Position numbers and translations under genes: made by a program. A stretch of 6,297 bases of DNA from RGIG3009 sp964389495 (GTDB taxonomy: Bacteria; Bacillota; Clostridia; Oscillospirales; Acutalibacteraceae), in assembly GCA_964389495.1 (NCBI GenBank), contig CAYMDU010000086.1, positions 1-6,297 on the forward strand, read 5' to 3'. The notes under the pieces are model-generated. The model searched no databases. It was not told the DNA's origin and saw only the letters and a program-made list of their open reading frames with translations. Of this stretch, positions 1 to 6,191 are shown piece by piece. The stretch's first letter is position 1. Each line of letters starts with the position of its first letter.

Positions 1-1122
1 CAGCGAAACGCCTTTGGAATTGGGCGACTGCCCCATACCGATGCACGGCCCGCACGCACATTCCAAAATGCGCGCACCGGCAGCAATCAAATCGGCCAGC
101 GCCCCGTTTTCCGCCAACATGGTATAGACCTGCTTGGAACCGGGTGCAATCGACAAACTCACATTCGGATGCACCGTGCGGCCTTTCAAAATCGCTGCCA
201 CTTTCAGCATATCCATCAACGAGGAATTGGTGCAGGAACCGATACAGCACTGATCCACGGGAAGCCCTGCTAATTCTGCAACCGGACGCACCGCGTCCGG
301 TGAATGGGGACACGCCGCCAACGGCACCAATGTGTTCAAATCAATTGTGATAATCTCATCGTATTCCGCATCCGCATCGGGTTGCAACGGCACCCAATCC
401 GCCTCGCGTCCTTGCGCTTTCATAAAAGAGCGCGTTACTTCGTCCGAGGGAAAAATCGAGGTGGAAGCCCCCAATTCGGCACCCATGTTGGTGATGGTGG
501 CCCGTTCCGGCACCGACAACGTGGCAACGCCCTCGCCGCCGTATTCCACAATTTTGCCAACGCCGCCTTTCACTGTCATGCGACGCAGCACTTCCAAAAT
601 AATATCTTTGGCCGCAACCCACGGTTGCAACTTGCCTGTGAGATTCACCCGCACCATTTTGGGCATGGTAATGTAGTAAGTGCCGCCGCCCATGGCCACA
701 GCAACATCCAAGCCACCGGCACCAAACGCCAACATGCCAATGCCGCCTCCGGTTGGCGTGTGACTGTCGGAACCGATCAATGTTTTGCCGGGAATCCCAA
801 AGCGTTCCAAATGCACTTGATGGCAAATGCCATTGCCTGGACGCGAAAAATACAAGCCGTGCTTTTTGCACACGGTTTGAATGTACCGATGGTCGTCGGC
901 GTTTTCAAAACCGGTTTGCAACGTGTTGTGGTCGATATAGGCAACGGAGCGCTCGGTGCGCACACTCGGAACGCCCATTGCCTCAAATTCCAAATAGGCC
1001 ATCGTTCCCGTGGCATCCTGCGTTAGGGTTTGGTCGATCTTTAAACCGATTTCTTCGCCGACCTTCATTTCGCCGGACACCAAATGCGAACGAATTAACT
1101 TTTGTGCTAATGTATCTGCCAT
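1..1122 (-). CDS. acn: Aconitate hydratase, [4Fe-4S] (N-terminal 374 codons; truncated by window edge)
   Basis: This enzyme interconverts citrate and isocitrate through cis-aconitate in the cytoplasm, using a [4Fe-4S] cluster. My translation from the ATG at 1122-1120 begins MADTLAQKLIRSHLVSGEM and stays open to base 1. Family signatures seen are DQTLTQDATGTMA (from about residue 30), the GSDSHTPTGGG substrate-binding loop (about 118-127), and the cluster cysteines: C297 in IGSCTNS and C357/C360 in CACGPC. These match the classic one-plus-CxxC aconitase ligand pattern. The sequence resembles the roughly 640-residue aconitases of Clostridia more than 420-residue LeuC; this is from memory of the family, not a search. 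If so, the swivel domain lies off the left edge. A purine-rich RBS (AAAGGAG, complement of 1135-1141) precedes the ATG. It is divergent from the yloU-fakA-recG operon and has its own promoter. Isopropylmalate dehydratase or homoaconitase are less likely alternatives. Confidence 0.92.
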   Translation of the reverse strand, partial: MADTLAQKLIRSHLVSGEMKVGEEIGLKIDQTLTQDATGTMAYLEFEAMGVPSVRTERSVAYIDHNTLQTGFENADDHRYIQTVCKKHGLYFSRPGNGICHQVHLERFGIPGKTLIGSDSHTPTGGGIGMLAFGAGGLDVAVAMGGGTYYITMPKMVRVNLTGKLQPWVAAKDIILEVLRRMTVKGGVGKIVEYGGEGVATLSVPERATITNMGAELGASTSIFPSDEVTRSFMKAQGREADWVPLQPDADAEYDEIITIDLNTLVPLAACPHSPDAVRPVAELAGLPVDQCCIGSCTNSSLMDMLKVAAILKGRTVHPNVSLSIAPGSKQVYTMLAENGALADLIAAGARILECACGPCIGMGQSPNSKGVSL

Positions 1123-1154
1123 GTTGTTTTTCCACTCCTTTGTTAACTCATAAT

Positions 1155-1184
1155 ATTATAAAATATTTCATAGCCACTTGTCAA
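1155..1184 (-). promoter_or_regulatory. Sigma-A promoter for aconitase
   Basis: On the minus strand TTGACA (1184-1179) is followed by an 18-nt spacer and a perfect TATAAT (1160-1155). Both hexamers match the housekeeping consensus exactly. Initiation would be expected near 1148, giving a leader of about 26 nt that includes the RBS at 1141-1135. The start site is inferred from hexamer position only. Confidence 0.85.
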
Positions 1185-1196
1185 TGATTTATCAAT
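1178..1196. repeat. Short direct repeat over the aconitase -35 element
   Basis: Plus-strand TTGTCAAT (1178-1185) and TTATCAAT (1189-1196) are 8-mers differing at one base and spaced 11 bp start to start, about one helical turn. The first copy contains the aconitase -35 hexamer. This arrangement could be a tandem operator for a regulator binding one DNA face, but the region is AT-rich and chance is a real possibility. No known regulator motif is claimed. Confidence 0.3.
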
Positions 1197-1220
1197 TTTA
1201 CCAAACCTTCTCTTTTCCTC

Positions 1221-1249
1221 TTGATTATCCGGCAGAAATGCGCTATAAT
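1221..1249 (+). promoter_or_regulatory. Sigma-A promoter for the yloU-fakA-recG operon
   Basis: TTGATT (1221-1226), a 17-nt spacer and a perfect TATAAT (1244-1249) form a strong housekeeping promoter. Initiation is expected around 1256, giving a leader of roughly 70 nt. Its -35 lies 36 bp from the -35 of the divergent aconitase promoter, so the two could share a regulator. No second promoter is visible before fakA or recG. Confidence 0.85.
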
Positions 1250-1263
1250 AAATACGAATGTTC

Positions 1264-1277
1264 GGCAGGTTCCTGCC
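1264..1277 (+). other. Small 5'-leader inverted repeat
   Basis: GGCAGG (1264-1269) and CCTGCC (1272-1277) are perfect inverted arms. In RNA this would form a 5-bp stem with a 4-nt loop (GUUC) within about 10 nt of the predicted transcript start. No U-tract follows, so it is not a terminator. It could stabilise the 5' end of the mRNA or be a DNA operator; the sequence does not decide. Confidence 0.4.
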
Positions 1278-1328
1278 TTCATGCGTTTGTTTGTACGAAT
1301 TTCATTACACAGAAAGGTGTGTCACAGC

Positions 1329-1682
1329 ATGATCCGTATTGAAAACCATTTGGGAAGCATCGAGATTTCTCAGGAATATTTTTCCTATTTGATTGGCAAC
1401 GCGGTGTCCTCCTGCTATGGCGTTGCCGGCATGGTAAAAAGCGGCACGCGACAAGGGCTTCGTTCCATTTTCTTCCGTCGTTCGTTTGCCGACGAAGGCA
1501 TTCGTGTCCGCAGCGACAGCGGAAAACTGGTGGTTGATTTGCACATCTGTGTCATCTACGGCATGAACATTGCCGAAATTTCCAAAAGCATTGTCAACAA
1601 AGTGCGCTACACCGTGGAAGAAGCAACCGGCCTAACGGTGAAGCGTGTGAATGTCTATATCGACGGTATGAAATCCGAATAA
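1329..1682 (+). CDS. yloU: Asp23/YloU-family (DUF322) protein
   Basis: This is a 117-residue soluble protein of the Asp23/Gls24 (DUF322) family, associated in Firmicutes with envelope homeostasis. The biochemical role of YloU is unclear. Visible family features are the N-terminal GSIEISQEYF (about residues 9-18), CYGVAGM (from about residue 30), the central VDLHICVIYG strand, the amphipathic IAEISKSIVNKVRYTVEEATG helix region, and the closing VKRVNVYIDG strand. There is no signal peptide or membrane span. The ATG at 1329 is chosen because AAAGGTG (1313-1319) lies at good distance and the protein starts where relatives do. In-frame ATG 1281 has only a weak AGG upstream, and TTG 1221 falls inside the promoter. 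It is the first gene of the operon, 52 nt before fakA, a linkage widespread in Firmicutes and matching yloU-yloV of B. subtilis. In B. subtilis rpmB lies upstream; here divergent aconitase does. Confidence 0.92.
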   Translation: MIRIENHLGSIEISQEYFSYLIGNAVSSCYGVAGMVKSGTRQGLRSIFFRRSFADEGIRVRSDSGKLVVDLHICVIYGMNIAEISKSIVNKVRYTVEEATGLTVKRVNVYIDGMKSE

Positions 1683-1720
1683 TCTCTGCGATACACGGGC
1701 CTAACCCATGCGTCTAGAAA

Positions 1721-1726
1721 AAGGAG
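1721..1726 (+). promoter_or_regulatory. Ribosome binding site that fixes the fakA TTG start
   Basis: AAGGAG (1721-1726), preceded by further A residues, lies 8 nt upstream of TTG 1735. The in-frame ATG at 1708 has only a pyrimidine/GC mix ahead of it and would place this Shine-Dalgarno sequence inside the coding region. The TTG is therefore the preferred initiator. Confidence 0.85.
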
Positions 1727-1734
1727 TGCTACGC

Positions 1735-3402
1735 TTGATACAAGGTAAACAGTTACGCGACGCCATCATTTCCGCGTCCAACGCACTTTCCCTGCAAAAG
1801 CAGCAGGTGGATGAACTGAACATTTTCCCGGTTCCCGACGGCGACACAGGCACCAACATGTCCATGACTATCTCGGCCGCCGCACGCGAACTGGCTCGCT
1901 TGCAAGACCCCACCGTGAGTGAAACCGCCGACACCGCCTCTGCTGCCCTGTTGCGCGGCGCGCGTGGCAATTCCGGCGTTATTTTGTCTTTGCTGTTCCG
2001 CGGTTTTTCCAAAGGCCTGAAAGGAAAAACCGAAGCCACCGGCGCCGATTTGGCCGCCGCGCTCAAATTGGGCGTCGATGCCGCCTACAAAGCCGTTATG
2101 AAGCCCACCGAAGGCACCATTTTAACTGTTGCCCGCGAAGCGGCCGAACATGGCATCGCCGTCGGTGCCGAAGATTCCTCGGTGGAAACCGTATGGGAAG
2201 CCATTTGCAGCGAAGCCGATGCGTCTTTGCAACGCACACCGGAGTTGTTGCCGGTTCTCAAAAAAGCCGGCGTTGTCGATGCCGGCGGGCAAGGCTTGTA
2301 CATCATTTTGCGAGCCATGCAAGCGGTATTCCGCGGCGAACCCATTGTCGAGGGCGAAACCGCAACCACTGTCACCGCTTCCGAACGCAAAGTCAGCGCG
2401 GCCGGTTCGTTTGAAACCGACATTAAATTCACCTATTGCACCGAATTCATTGTTGCGCGCGACAAAGCCTGCACCAAAGAGCCGCTAAAACTGCGTGCCT
2501 ATTTGGAATCCATCGGAGACTGCGTTGTGGTGGTGGACGACGAAGACATCATCAAAGTCCATGTACACACCAACGACCCAGGCAAGGCTTTGTCCAAGGG
2601 CGTGGAATACGGCCAGTTTGAAACCGTGAAGGTGGAAAACATGCGCATCCAGCACGAAAATGCCGGTTGGGTCGACAACGAAGCCGCTGCACAGCCGGCC
2701 GCACCGGTTCGCGCCGAACCGGAAGAAGAATTCGGCTTTGTTGCCGTTGCCGCCGGCGACGGATTGCAGTCGTTGTTCACCGACTTGGGGTGCCAGCAAG
2801 TGGTATCCGGCGGGCAAACCATGAACCCCTCTACAGACGATATCTTAAACGCCATCGAAGCCACACCGGCCAAAGTGGTGTATGTACTTCCCAACAACAA
2901 AAACATCATTTTGGCGGCCGAGCAAGCCATTCCTTTGGCGGATCGCACCGTGCATGTGCTACCCACACGCACCATTCCGCAGGGCATTGCCGCCATGCTG
3001 GGCTTTGATCCGGATGCCGAAGTGGAACACAATCTCACCGCCATGATGAAAGCGGCCGACAATGTTTCCACCGGTTCCGTCACTTTTGCTGCCCGCAACA
3101 GCGACTACGAAAACCGCGCCATCCGCGAAGGCGATATTTTGGCATTGGATAACGGCAAGCTCTCCTTCACCGATACCGATATCAGCCACGCCGTTGTTAA
3201 GCTCACCAAGAACATGGCTGCGGCCCGTCGCCTTGTCGGCAAAGATGTGTCGTTTGTCACTCTGCTGTTCGGCGAAGGTGTTGCCGAAGAAGAAGCCGAA
3301 TCCGTTCGCGCTTCTGTTGCTTCCAAGTTGGGCAACGATGTAGACATCACGGTGGTGCACGGCGGTCAACCGGTGTATTACTATTTCATTTCGATTGAAT
3401 AA
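1735..3402 (+). CDS. fakA: Fatty acid kinase catalytic subunit FakA (DhaL domain + DegV-like domain)
   Basis: FakA phosphorylates fatty acids held by a FakB (DegV) carrier, making acyl-phosphate for phospholipid synthesis by PlsX/PlsY. With the TTG start the protein is 555 residues, the usual length (B. subtilis YloV is similar). The N-terminal DhaL ATP-binding domain shows NIFPVPDGDTGTNM with metal-binding D35/D37, RGARGNSG (74-81), and VDAGGQG (181-187). The middle domain has FTYCTEF with C235 and HVHTNDPG with H276/H278, matching the conserved Cys/His set of the family. The C-terminal part (from about residue 335) is the DegV/EDD-like fold with GGQTMNPST. No FakB gene is in the window; FakB genes are often unlinked. 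The downstream hairpin suggests part of the transcription stops after this gene. Older annotations call it a DAK2-domain or dihydroxyacetone kinase-like protein; a true glycerone kinase is unlikely given the C-terminal domain and the Asp23/recG neighbours. Confidence 0.95.
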   Translation: MIQGKQLRDAIISASNALSLQKQQVDELNIFPVPDGDTGTNMSMTISAAARELARLQDPTVSETADTASAALLRGARGNSGVILSLLFRGFSKGLKGKTEATGADLAAALKLGVDAAYKAVMKPTEGTILTVAREAAEHGIAVGAEDSSVETVWEAICSEADASLQRTPELLPVLKKAGVVDAGGQGLYIILRAMQAVFRGEPIVEGETATTVTASERKVSAAGSFETDIKFTYCTEFIVARDKACTKEPLKLRAYLESIGDCVVVVDDEDIIKVHVHTNDPGKALSKGVEYGQFETVKVENMRIQHENAGWVDNEAAAQPAAPVRAEPEEEFGFVAVAAGDGLQSLFTDLGCQQVVSGGQTMNPSTDDILNAIEATPAKVVYVLPNNKNIILAAEQAIPLADRTVHVLPTRTIPQGIAAMLGFDPDAEVEHNLTAMMKAADNVSTGSVTFAARNSDYENRAIREGDILALDNGKLSFTDTDISHAVVKLTKNMAAARRLVGKDVSFVTLLFGEGVAEEEAESVRASVASKLGNDVDITVVHGGQPVYYYFISIE

Positions 3403-3416
3403 TTGGGTATCACACC

Positions 3417-3453
3417 AGCCGATAACGCCGTCTTGGCCGTTATCGGCTTTTTT
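3417..3453 (+). terminator. Intrinsic terminator/attenuator between fakA and recG
   Basis: AGCCGATAACG (3417-3427) pairs perfectly with CGTTATCGGCT (3438-3448), an 11-bp stem with a 10-nt loop, followed directly by a T-run (3448-3453). It starts 14 nt after the fakA stop. The T-run ends 5 nt before the recG Shine-Dalgarno sequence (AAGGAGG, 3459-3465). Because recG has no room for a promoter after the hairpin, the element most likely sets a fakA:recG transcript ratio by partial termination rather than closing the operon. Confidence 0.85.
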
Positions 3454-3471
3454 CAAGAAAGGAGGAAGTGC

Positions 3472-5514
3472 ATGCTCACTTGGAACACGCCCGTGCAATA
3501 TCTCAAAGGCGTGGGCGAAAAACGCGCCGCTCTGTTGGCCCGCTTGGGCATTCACACCGTGGGGGATCTTCTCACCCACTATCCCCGTCAATACGAAGAT
3601 TGGTCGGCTGTTCAGCCCATTGCCACCGCGCCGCGCGGCACGCCCTGTTGCGTGCGTGGCCGTGCTTTGGCCGCACCTGTGGAACGCCGTGTGCGGAAAG
3701 GACTGACATTATACACCTTTTCCGTTACCGATGCTTCTTCTTTACTGCGCATCACGCTGTTTAACAATCCCTATACCGCCAAAAAAATTCAAGCCGGCCA
3801 ATCGTATTTGTTTTTCGGCACACTCACCGGGCAAAACACGCCGGAAATGGCGGCGCCCCTCATTGAACCGGCCGAGGGTGGTGCGCGTATTCGCCCCATT
3901 TATTCTCTCACCGCCGGTATTCATTCGCGTTACTTGGAAAAACTGGTGTCCGAAGCACTGCCGCAACTGGAAGACCGGCTGCAAACCGATATCCTGCCCG
4001 ACGAATTGCGCCGGCAACACCGCCTGTGCACCAAACGCTACGCATTGGAAAACATTCATTGCCCCGCCGATCACGAATCGCTGGAAACCGCGCGGCGTCG
4101 GCTGGTGTTTGAAGAATTGCTGTTGCTTCAACTGGGCCTGCTCGGCATTAAAGGCCGTTCACTCACCACCACCGGTGTTCGCATTTCGCAATCATACACC
4201 AACGAGTTTTGTGCAACACTTCCCTTCACACTCACCGGTGCGCAGCGCCGCGCCATCGACGACTGCGTCGCTGATATGAGCCGCTCCACGCCCATGAATC
4301 GGCTGTTGCAAGGCGATGTCGGCAGCGGCAAAACCGCCGTGGCCGCTTGTGTGGCCTACACCGCCATTCGCAACGGCTGGCAATGTGTAATCATGGCCCC
4401 CACCGAAATTCTGGCACGGCAACACCAAGCCTCGCTGCAACGCCTGTTTGCCGCTGCCACCGACATTCGGGTGGGCTTGCTAACCGGTTCACTTTCCAAA
4501 GCACAAAAGCAATCGGTGTTGGAACAGGTTGCCAGCGGCGAATGTCAACTGCTGGTTGGCACCCACGCCGTGCTATCCGACAATGTGCAGTTTGCCTCGC
4601 TGGGGCTGGTAATCACCGACGAACAGCACCGCTTTGGCGTGCGTCAGCGTGCAGCATTGGCGGCCAAAGGAGCCCATCCGCACCTGCTGGTTATGTCGGC
4701 CACTCCCATTCCCCGCACCTTGGCCCTGATGGTGTACGGCGACCTCGATGTGTCTGTTTTGGACGAATTGCCCCCGGGCCGCTCCCCCATCGCCACCTAT
4801 GCCATTGATACCGGCAAACGGGAACGGGCCTATGGCTATGTGCGAAAATTTTTGAACGAAGGGCGCCAAGCGTATATCGTTTGTCCGTTGGTGGAAGAGG
4901 GCGACAGCGAATTGGTGGCAGCCGAAAGTTATGCCAAGCAACTGGCCGACGGGCCGTTTCGCGGATACACGGTGGGCCTGTTGCACGGAAAAATGAAAAC
5001 CCGTGACAAAGACCGCGTGATGCGCGAGTTTGCCGAAGGCAAGCTGTCGTTGTTGGTGTCTACCACCGTTGTAGAGGTGGGTGTTGATGTTCCCAACGCG
5101 GTGCTCATGGTAATTGAAAATGCCGAACGGTTTGGACTGGCACAGCTGCATCAGCTGCGCGGGCGCGTTGGCCGCGGCCGCCATGCTTCTTCCTGCATTT
5201 TGATTTCCGATGCGCAAAACACCGAAGCCGCGCGCCGACTGCAAGTGATGTACCAAACAACCGACGGTTTTAAAATTGCCGATGCCGACCTGCAACAACG
5301 GGGGCCGGGTGATTTCTTCGGCAACCGTCAGCACGGATTGCCGGAACTCAAAATTGCCGATTTGCTCACCGATATGGCGTTGCTGCACGAAGCGCAAACC
5401 GTGGCCCGCTCTCTCTACGAACAAGACCCCACATTGAGCCAACCGGAACATCACCGCTTGCAACAGGCGGTTGCCGCTTTGTTTACCCGCACCGGCGAAC
5501 AGAGCATGAACTGA
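3472..5514 (+). CDS. recG: ATP-dependent DNA helicase RecG
   Basis: RecG is a superfamily 2 double-stranded DNA translocase that regresses stalled replication forks and migrates Holliday junctions. The protein is 680 residues, full length for the family. The N-terminus carries YLKGVGEKRAALLARLG, followed by the OB-fold wedge domain with LFNNPY (F97-Y101). Helicase motifs in order are Walker A GDVGSGKT (281-288), the Walker B DEQH box (383-386) in ITDEQHRFGV, SAT (409-411), TTVVEVGVDVP, and motif VI QLRGRVGR (561-568). The C-terminal TRG translocation motif is RGPGDFFGNRQHG (610-622). All key residues are intact. ATG 3472 is chosen over in-frame TTG 3403 because AAGGAGG (3459-3465) lies 6 nt upstream and the earlier codons would run through the terminator hairpin. 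It is the last gene of the operon; expression appears to depend on readthrough of the upstream hairpin. A bidirectional terminator follows the stop by 4 nt. Confidence 0.98.
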   Translation: MLTWNTPVQYLKGVGEKRAALLARLGIHTVGDLLTHYPRQYEDWSAVQPIATAPRGTPCCVRGRALAAPVERRVRKGLTLYTFSVTDASSLLRITLFNNPYTAKKIQAGQSYLFFGTLTGQNTPEMAAPLIEPAEGGARIRPIYSLTAGIHSRYLEKLVSEALPQLEDRLQTDILPDELRRQHRLCTKRYALENIHCPADHESLETARRRLVFEELLLLQLGLLGIKGRSLTTTGVRISQSYTNEFCATLPFTLTGAQRRAIDDCVADMSRSTPMNRLLQGDVGSGKTAVAACVAYTAIRNGWQCVIMAPTEILARQHQASLQRLFAAATDIRVGLLTGSLSKAQKQSVLEQVASGECQLLVGTHAVLSDNVQFASLGLVITDEQHRFGVRQRAALAAKGAHPHLLVMSATPIPRTLALMVYGDLDVSVLDELPPGRSPIATYAIDTGKRERAYGYVRKFLNEGRQAYIVCPLVEEGDSELVAAESYAKQLADGPFRGYTVGLLHGKMKTRDKDRVMREFAEGKLSLLVSTTVVEVGVDVPNAVLMVIENAERFGLAQLHQLRGRVGRGRHASSCILISDAQNTEAARRLQVMYQTTDGFKIADADLQQRGPGDFFGNRQHGLPELKIADLLTDMALLHEAQTVARSLYEQDPTLSQPEHHRLQQAVAALFTRTGEQSMN

Positions 5515-5561
5515 AAAGCACGGTCTACATCACCGTCCGGCGGGATGTAGACCGTGTTTTT
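5515..5561. terminator. Bidirectional intrinsic terminator shared by recG and yfbR
   Basis: CACGGTCTACATC (5519-5531) pairs with GATGTAGACCGTG (5544-5556), a perfect 13-bp stem. A further CCG/CGG pairing (5533-5535 with 5541-5543) lies inside it across a bulged A. TTTTT (5557-5561) follows on the plus strand and AAA (5515-5517) precedes the stem, giving a weaker U-run on the minus strand. The recG stop is 4 nt to the left of the stem. The yfbR stop codon (5562-5560) overlaps the T-run, so the two converging genes use one hairpin. Confidence 0.92.
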
Positions 5562-6135
5562 ATAATTCATCCAATGTTAATTCATAGGCCGGCAAAAATT
5601 CTTCCATAAAGGCATCCACCGCCGGCATGTTCATCTTTCGAATGGCTGCTTCCAATGTTTCCGCTGCCTGTGCAAATTCTCGGTTGCCCTGTTTGAGTTC
5701 TTCTTTGCACTTGATTAAGGCGGCCAGTTTATCGGCAGCCTTCACCAGACGCTGTTCCGCTGAGTTTTCGTTCTCCGGCAACAGCAACGGACGGTAGGCG
5801 TCTTGCAAATCCGCCGGCAATTTGGACAACAGTTTTGAGGCCGCCACCTTTTCCAATTCTTTGTAGGCAGTTTGCAGCACCGGATTGTCGTATTTCACCG
5901 GTGTGGGCATATCGCCGGTGAGTGTTTCTGCCGCATCGTGATACAAGGCCAACTGAATACAACGGTCAACATTCACTTGGCCGTTAAAGCGAAGGTTTTG
6001 CAGCAAAGCAAGAGCATGAACCAGCACCGCCACATCGTGCGAATGTTCGCTGATATTTTCGGTTTTGGTGTTTCGCATCAGCGCCCACCGATTGATGTTT
6101 TTCATGCGTGACAGCATGGCAAAAAATGATGACAT
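5560..6135 (-). CDS. yfbR: HD-domain 5'-deoxynucleotidase, YfbR family
   Basis: YfbR-type enzymes are metal-dependent cytoplasmic phosphatases that remove the 5' phosphate from deoxyribonucleoside monophosphates (dAMP, dUMP, dTMP), acting in dNTP balance and salvage. The 191-residue protein aligns by eye along its whole length with E. coli YfbR (199 aa), with a constant offset of two residues at key sites. It has SRMKNINRW (R16, W17 for substrate binding), the metal ligands H31, H66/D67 and D135, and E70 plus D75 in YHDAAETLTGDMPTPVKY. The LTLDEL ending also matches. The start ATG (6135-6133) has GGGAG (complement of 6144-6148) 8 nt upstream. It lies 56 nt downstream of the rpoD stop on the same strand with no visible terminator between, so co-transcription with the sigma-factor gene is likely. 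It ends in the terminator shared with recG. Substrate preference is inferred from the family and could differ. Confidence 0.93.
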   Translation of the reverse strand: MSSFFAMLSRMKNINRWALMRNTKTENISEHSHDVAVLVHALALLQNLRFNGQVNVDRCIQLALYHDAAETLTGDMPTPVKYDNPVLQTAYKELEKVAASKLLSKLPADLQDAYRPLLLPENENSAEQRLVKAADKLAALIKCKEELKQGNREFAQAAETLEAAIRKMNMPAVDAFMEEFLPAYELTLDEL

Positions 6136-6191
6136 AGTTTTAACTCCCGTTTAGTTAGAACAGCATGGCGACAAAGAGCGCCGCTTGCCGA

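Noticed and set aside
304..1026. 240-codon plus-strand open frame opposite aconitase
   Set aside because: It is the reverse complement of conserved aconitase sequence, with a His/Arg-rich unnatural composition.
1150..1159. Perfect palindrome ATAATATTAT at the aconitase -10, considered as a CcpC-type ATAA...TTAT operator
   Set aside because: The CcpC half sites are separated by 7 nt, not 2, and the palindrome is largely accounted for by the TATAAT box in AT-rich DNA.
1255..1264. CGAATGTTCG resembling a LexA (SOS) box ahead of an operon containing recG
   Set aside because: The Gram-positive LexA site needs CGAAC and GTTCG separated by 4 nt. Here the half sites are only 2 nt apart and one is incomplete.
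1708..3402. Identification of the 555-residue protein as a dihydroxyacetone kinase
   Set aside because: The N-terminal domain is DhaL-like, but the FakA middle and DegV-like C-terminal domains and the Asp23/recG context point to fatty acid kinase.
3300..3416. Possible separate promoter for recG at the end of fakA
   Set aside because: No -35/-10 pair with acceptable spacing was found, and anything here would still have to pass the terminator.
2499..3591. Minus-strand open frames of 199 and 210 codons opposite fakA and the start of recG
   Set aside because: They are low-complexity, unrecognisable translations lying opposite well-supported genes; treated as shadows.
4573..5463. 296-codon open frame on the minus strand inside recG
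   Set aside because: It is antisense to an intact RecG with all motifs, has no recognisable protein family and no RBS I would trust. Long antisense frames are common opposite GC-biased codons.
6136..6191. GGCG...CGCC short inverted repeat after the rpoD stop as a terminator
   Set aside because: Only 4-bp arms and no U-run follow, too weak for intrinsic termination.
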